Below are positions 4,433 to 6,730 of a DNA stretch of 6,730 nt, in pieces. The stretch comes from an uncultured Butyricicoccus sp. (GTDB lineage Bacteria > Bacillota > Clostridia > Oscillospirales > Butyricicoccaceae): the NCBI GenBank assembly GCA_900555465.1, contig USLE01000073.1, positions 1-6,730 on the forward strand, in the 5' to 3' direction. The position numbers and the translations under genes were made by a program. Position 1 is the stretch's first letter. Each line of letters begins with the position of its first letter. Under the pieces are notes generated by a model. That model was not told where the DNA came from. It did not search any database and saw only the letters and a program-made list of their open reading frames with translations.

Positions 4433-6730
4433 TTATTTAAAGTATTTCACGCCGTTTGCAAAGATCGGCTGGTACTTTTCGCCATAGATATTCTTGCCGA
4501 CAAACGGGCTGTAGCGCTCGGTGTGGCCCATCTTGCCCAGCACGCGGCCGTCCGGGCTGGTGATGCCCTCGATCGCGCACATCGAGCCGTTCGGGTTCCA
4601 CGCGATGTCCATAGACGGCTCACCCGCAAGGTCGGTGTACTGGAACGCGATCTGGCCATTCTTCGCGAGGTCGTCGATCACGCTCTGCGGGGCAACGAAG
4701 CGGCCCTCGCCGTGCGAGATCGCAATAGAATGCAGGTCGCCCACCTCGCAGGAGGACAGCCACGGGGACTTTACCGACGCGACGCGCGTGGTCACATAGC
4801 GGCTCTGGTGGCGGCCGATCAGGTTGAAGGTCAGCGTCGGGTCGTCGCCGCTCATCTCATCGCGGATCTCGCCATAGGGGACAAGGCCGAGCTTAATGAG
4901 CGCCTGGAAGCCGTTGCAGATGCCGAGCATCAGGCCGTCGCGCTTGCCGAGCAGCTCGTGGATCGCATCCTTGATGCCCGGGCCGCGCAGGAAGGAGGCG
5001 ATGAACTTGCCCGAGCCGTCCGGCTCGTCGCCGCCCGAGAAGCCGCCCGGCAGGATCATCATCTGCGCGCGGCGGATGGCGCTCTCGAGCTGCTCTGCGC
5101 TCTCGGCGAGCGCGTCCGCGGAGTAGTTGCGCACCACGATGATCTCCGCTACGCCGCCTGCGTTTTCAACCGCGCGCGCGGTGTCGTACTCGCAGTTGGT
5201 GCCCGGGAAGACCGGGATGACCGCGAGGGGCTTGGCCGACTTGACCGCCGGGGCCTTGCCGCTGCGCTCAGTGCAGGATACCTTAGTAAGGTGCTCGTCC
5301 GCAGCGTCCGCATGGGTCGGGAACACGCTTTCCAGACGGCCCTCGAACGCGCCCGTCAGCTCGTCGAGCGAAACGCGCTCGCCCGCGACCGTGATGGACT
5401 CGTCCGCAGTCGTGCGGCCGACCAGCCAGTATGCCGGCAGGTCTTCTACGGCTTCGATCAGGATGCCGCCGAAGTTCTTGAGGTAGAGCGCCTCGGCGGG
5501 GAGGGATTCGTCAAACGCAAAGCCGATCTTGTTGCCGAGCGCCATCTTGCACACGCCCTCGGCGATGCCGCCGACCGACAGCGCCCATGCGGACACCGCC
5601 TTGCCGGAGGCGATGAGGTTCGCGACCTCGTTCCAGATGTGCTTCATGGTCTGGTAATCTGGCGAGCCGTCCTGATTGTACGGCGCGTCGAAGAAGTAAA
5701 CCGGGTGGTCCGCCGCCTTGAACTCGGGCGAGATCAGGCGGGAGGCATCCTGCGGGGCAATGGCGAAGGAAACCAGCGTCGGCGGGACGTCCATATCATC
5801 AAACGAGCCGCTCATCGAGTCCTTGCCGCCGATCGCGCCGAGGCACAGCTCCTCCTGCGCGGTGTATGCGCCCAGCAGGGCGGAAAGCGGCTTGCCGAAG
5901 CGCTTCGGGTCCTTGCCCAGCCGCTCGAAGTATTCCTGGAAGGTGAGGTAAGCGGTTTCAAAGTCGCAGCCCGCGGCAACGAGCTTCGCGACCGATTCGA
6001 TCACCGCCGCAGACGCGCCGAGGAAGGGGTTCTGCTCGGTGTAATAGGGGTCAAAGCCGAACGCCATGACGGATGCGGTCTCGCACTGGCCGTGCAGGGC
6101 GGGCATGGTTGCCGCCATGACCTGCGCCGGGGTGAGCTGGTACTTGCCGCCGAAGGGCATGAACACCGAGTTCGCGCCGATCGAGCCGTCGAACCGCTCG
6201 ACCAGGCCGCGCTCGAGGCAGATGCCGAGCGTGGAAGCGTGGTGCAGCAGCTTTTCCTTTTCGGTCTGTCCCTCCGGCGCGCACGCGATGGACGGCGCGG
6301 GCAGGGGAGCAATTTCGGCAGTCACATGCTTGGCGCAGCCGTTGGTGTTGAGGAAGTCGCGGGAAACGTCCACGATCGTGTTGCCGTTCCAGGTCATGCA
6401 CAGACGGTTCTTGTCGGTCACGACCGCGACCTTGACCGCTTCGAGGTTTTCCTTTGCCGCCGCGGCGATGAACGCATCCGCGTCCTTCGCGCGCACAACG
6501 ACTGCCATGCGCTCCTGCGACTCGGAGATGGCAAGCTCGGTGCCGTCCAGACCGTCGTACTTCTTCGGTACGGCGTTGAGGTCGATGTCCAGGCCGTCTG
6601 CCAGCTCGCCGATGGCGACCGATACGCCGCCCGCGCCGAAGTCGTTGCAGCGGCGGATCATGCGGGTGACGTTTCCGTCGCGGAACAGGCGCTGGATCTT
6701 GCGCTCCTCGGGCGGGTTGCCCTTCTGGAC
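4433..6730 (-). CDS. purL: Phosphoribosylformylglycinamidine synthase, single-chain PurL, 5' part outside window
   Basis: The frame is open from the window edge to a TAA at 4433-4435, giving 765 residues, the C-terminal part of a protein usually near 1,200-1,300. The enzyme converts FGAR, glutamine and ATP to FGAM in purine synthesis in the cytosol. In order, numbering from the fragment's first residue: the end of the first AIRS-like half (RMIRRCNDFGAGGVSVAIGE near 23-42); the second AIRS half (FDGSIGANSVFMPFGGKYQL near 180-199, and CLGAIGGKDSMSGSF near 296-310); and a fused class I glutaminase domain from PLAVIPVFPGTNCEYD (about 501). In the glutaminase domain, GICNGFQ holds the catalytic Cys605. 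GHTER near 735-739 supplies the His and Glu of the triad. HGEGRF (about 673-678) is also present. The fused form is normal in many Clostridia, while Bacillus uses separate PurL, PurQ and PurS. No frameshift or missing catalytic residue is seen. The start and promoter lie to the right of the window. Confidence 0.97.
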   Translation of the reverse strand, partial: VQKGNPPEERKIQRLFRDGNVTRMIRRCNDFGAGGVSVAIGELADGLDIDLNAVPKKYDGLDGTELAISESQERMAVVVRAKDADAFIAAAAKENLEAVKVAVVTDKNRLCMTWNGNTIVDVSRDFLNTNGCAKHVTAEIAPLPAPSIACAPEGQTEKEKLLHHASTLGICLERGLVERFDGSIGANSVFMPFGGKYQLTPAQVMAATMPALHGQCETASVMAFGFDPYYTEQNPFLGASAAVIESVAKLVAAGCDFETAYLTFQEYFERLGKDPKRFGKPLSALLGAYTAQEELCLGAIGGKDSMSGSFDDMDVPPTLVSFAIAPQDASRLISPEFKAADHPVYFFDAPYNQDGSPDYQTMKHIWNEVANLIASGKAVSAWALSVGGIAEGVCKMALGNKIGFAFDESLPAEALYLKNFGGILIEAVEDLPAYWLVGRTTADESITVAGERVSLDELTGAFEGRLESVFPTHADAADEHLTKVSCTERSGKAPAVKSAKPLAVIPVFPGTNCEYDTARAVENAGGVAEIIVVRNYSADALAESAEQLESAIRRAQMMILPGGFSGGDEPDGSGKFIASFLRGPGIKDAIHELLGKRDGLMLGICNGFQALIKLGLVPYGEIRDEMSGDDPTLTFNLIGRHQSRYVTTRVASVKSPWLSSCEVGDLHSIAISHGEGRFVAPQSVIDDLAKNGQIAFQYTDLAGEPSMDIAWNPNGSMCAIEGITSPDGRVLGKMGHTERYSPFVGKNIYGEKYQPIFANGVKYFK

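Overview
The window looks like chromosomal DNA from a GC-rich Gram-positive anaerobe of the class Clostridia, probably Oscillospiraceae/Ruminococcaceae. This is inferred from four things: an SdpR/SdpI pair, a secreted protein with three S-layer homology (SLH) repeats, a single-chain PurL with a fused glutaminase domain, and strong AGGAGG-type ribosome sites. It cannot be proved from the sequence alone. Both ends cut through genes: a uridine-kinase-like gene on the left and purL on the right.

Layout. Positions 3-581 (+) hold the rest of a P-loop uridine-kinase-family protein, closed by an intrinsic terminator. Positions 620-1875 (+) hold a compact three-gene operon: a small membrane-anchored zinc-ribbon protein, an SdpR-type ArsR repressor, and an SdpI-type six-helix membrane protein. 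Its promoter is bracketed by two similar palindromes (ATTTAGA-N6-TCTAAAT type) that are good candidates for the SdpR operators. Positions 1876-2164 carry no convincing gene. They hold an AT-rich upstream region, an extended -10 promoter and a striking 5' leader hairpin. Positions 2165-3262 (+) encode an exported three-SLH-repeat protein with an unrecognised C-terminal domain. A perfect bidirectional terminator then separates it from the minus-strand genes.

On the minus strand, reading right to left, come purL (4433 to the window edge), its terminator, an AT-rich gene for a PD-(D/E)XK-nuclease-like protein (3738-4376), and a hotdog-fold acyl-CoA thioesterase (3306-3722). The nuclease-like gene stands out sharply in base composition from the genes on both sides and looks acquired. 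Its stop lies only 15 bases before the thioesterase start, so the two may share a transcript.

How the genes work together. The SdpR/SdpI unit is probably self-regulated: in Bacillus subtilis, SdpI gives immunity to the SDP peptide and sequesters SdpR when it binds toxin. No sdpABC toxin genes are visible here, so this is an orphan immunity/sensing unit with an added zinc-ribbon partner. The other genes (nucleotide salvage, purine synthesis, thioesterase, cell-surface protein) have no evident common pathway. I see no complete novel defence or mobile system. The best leads are the zinc-ribbon partner with its two-operator promoter, the structured leader of the SLH gene, and the acquired nuclease-like gene.
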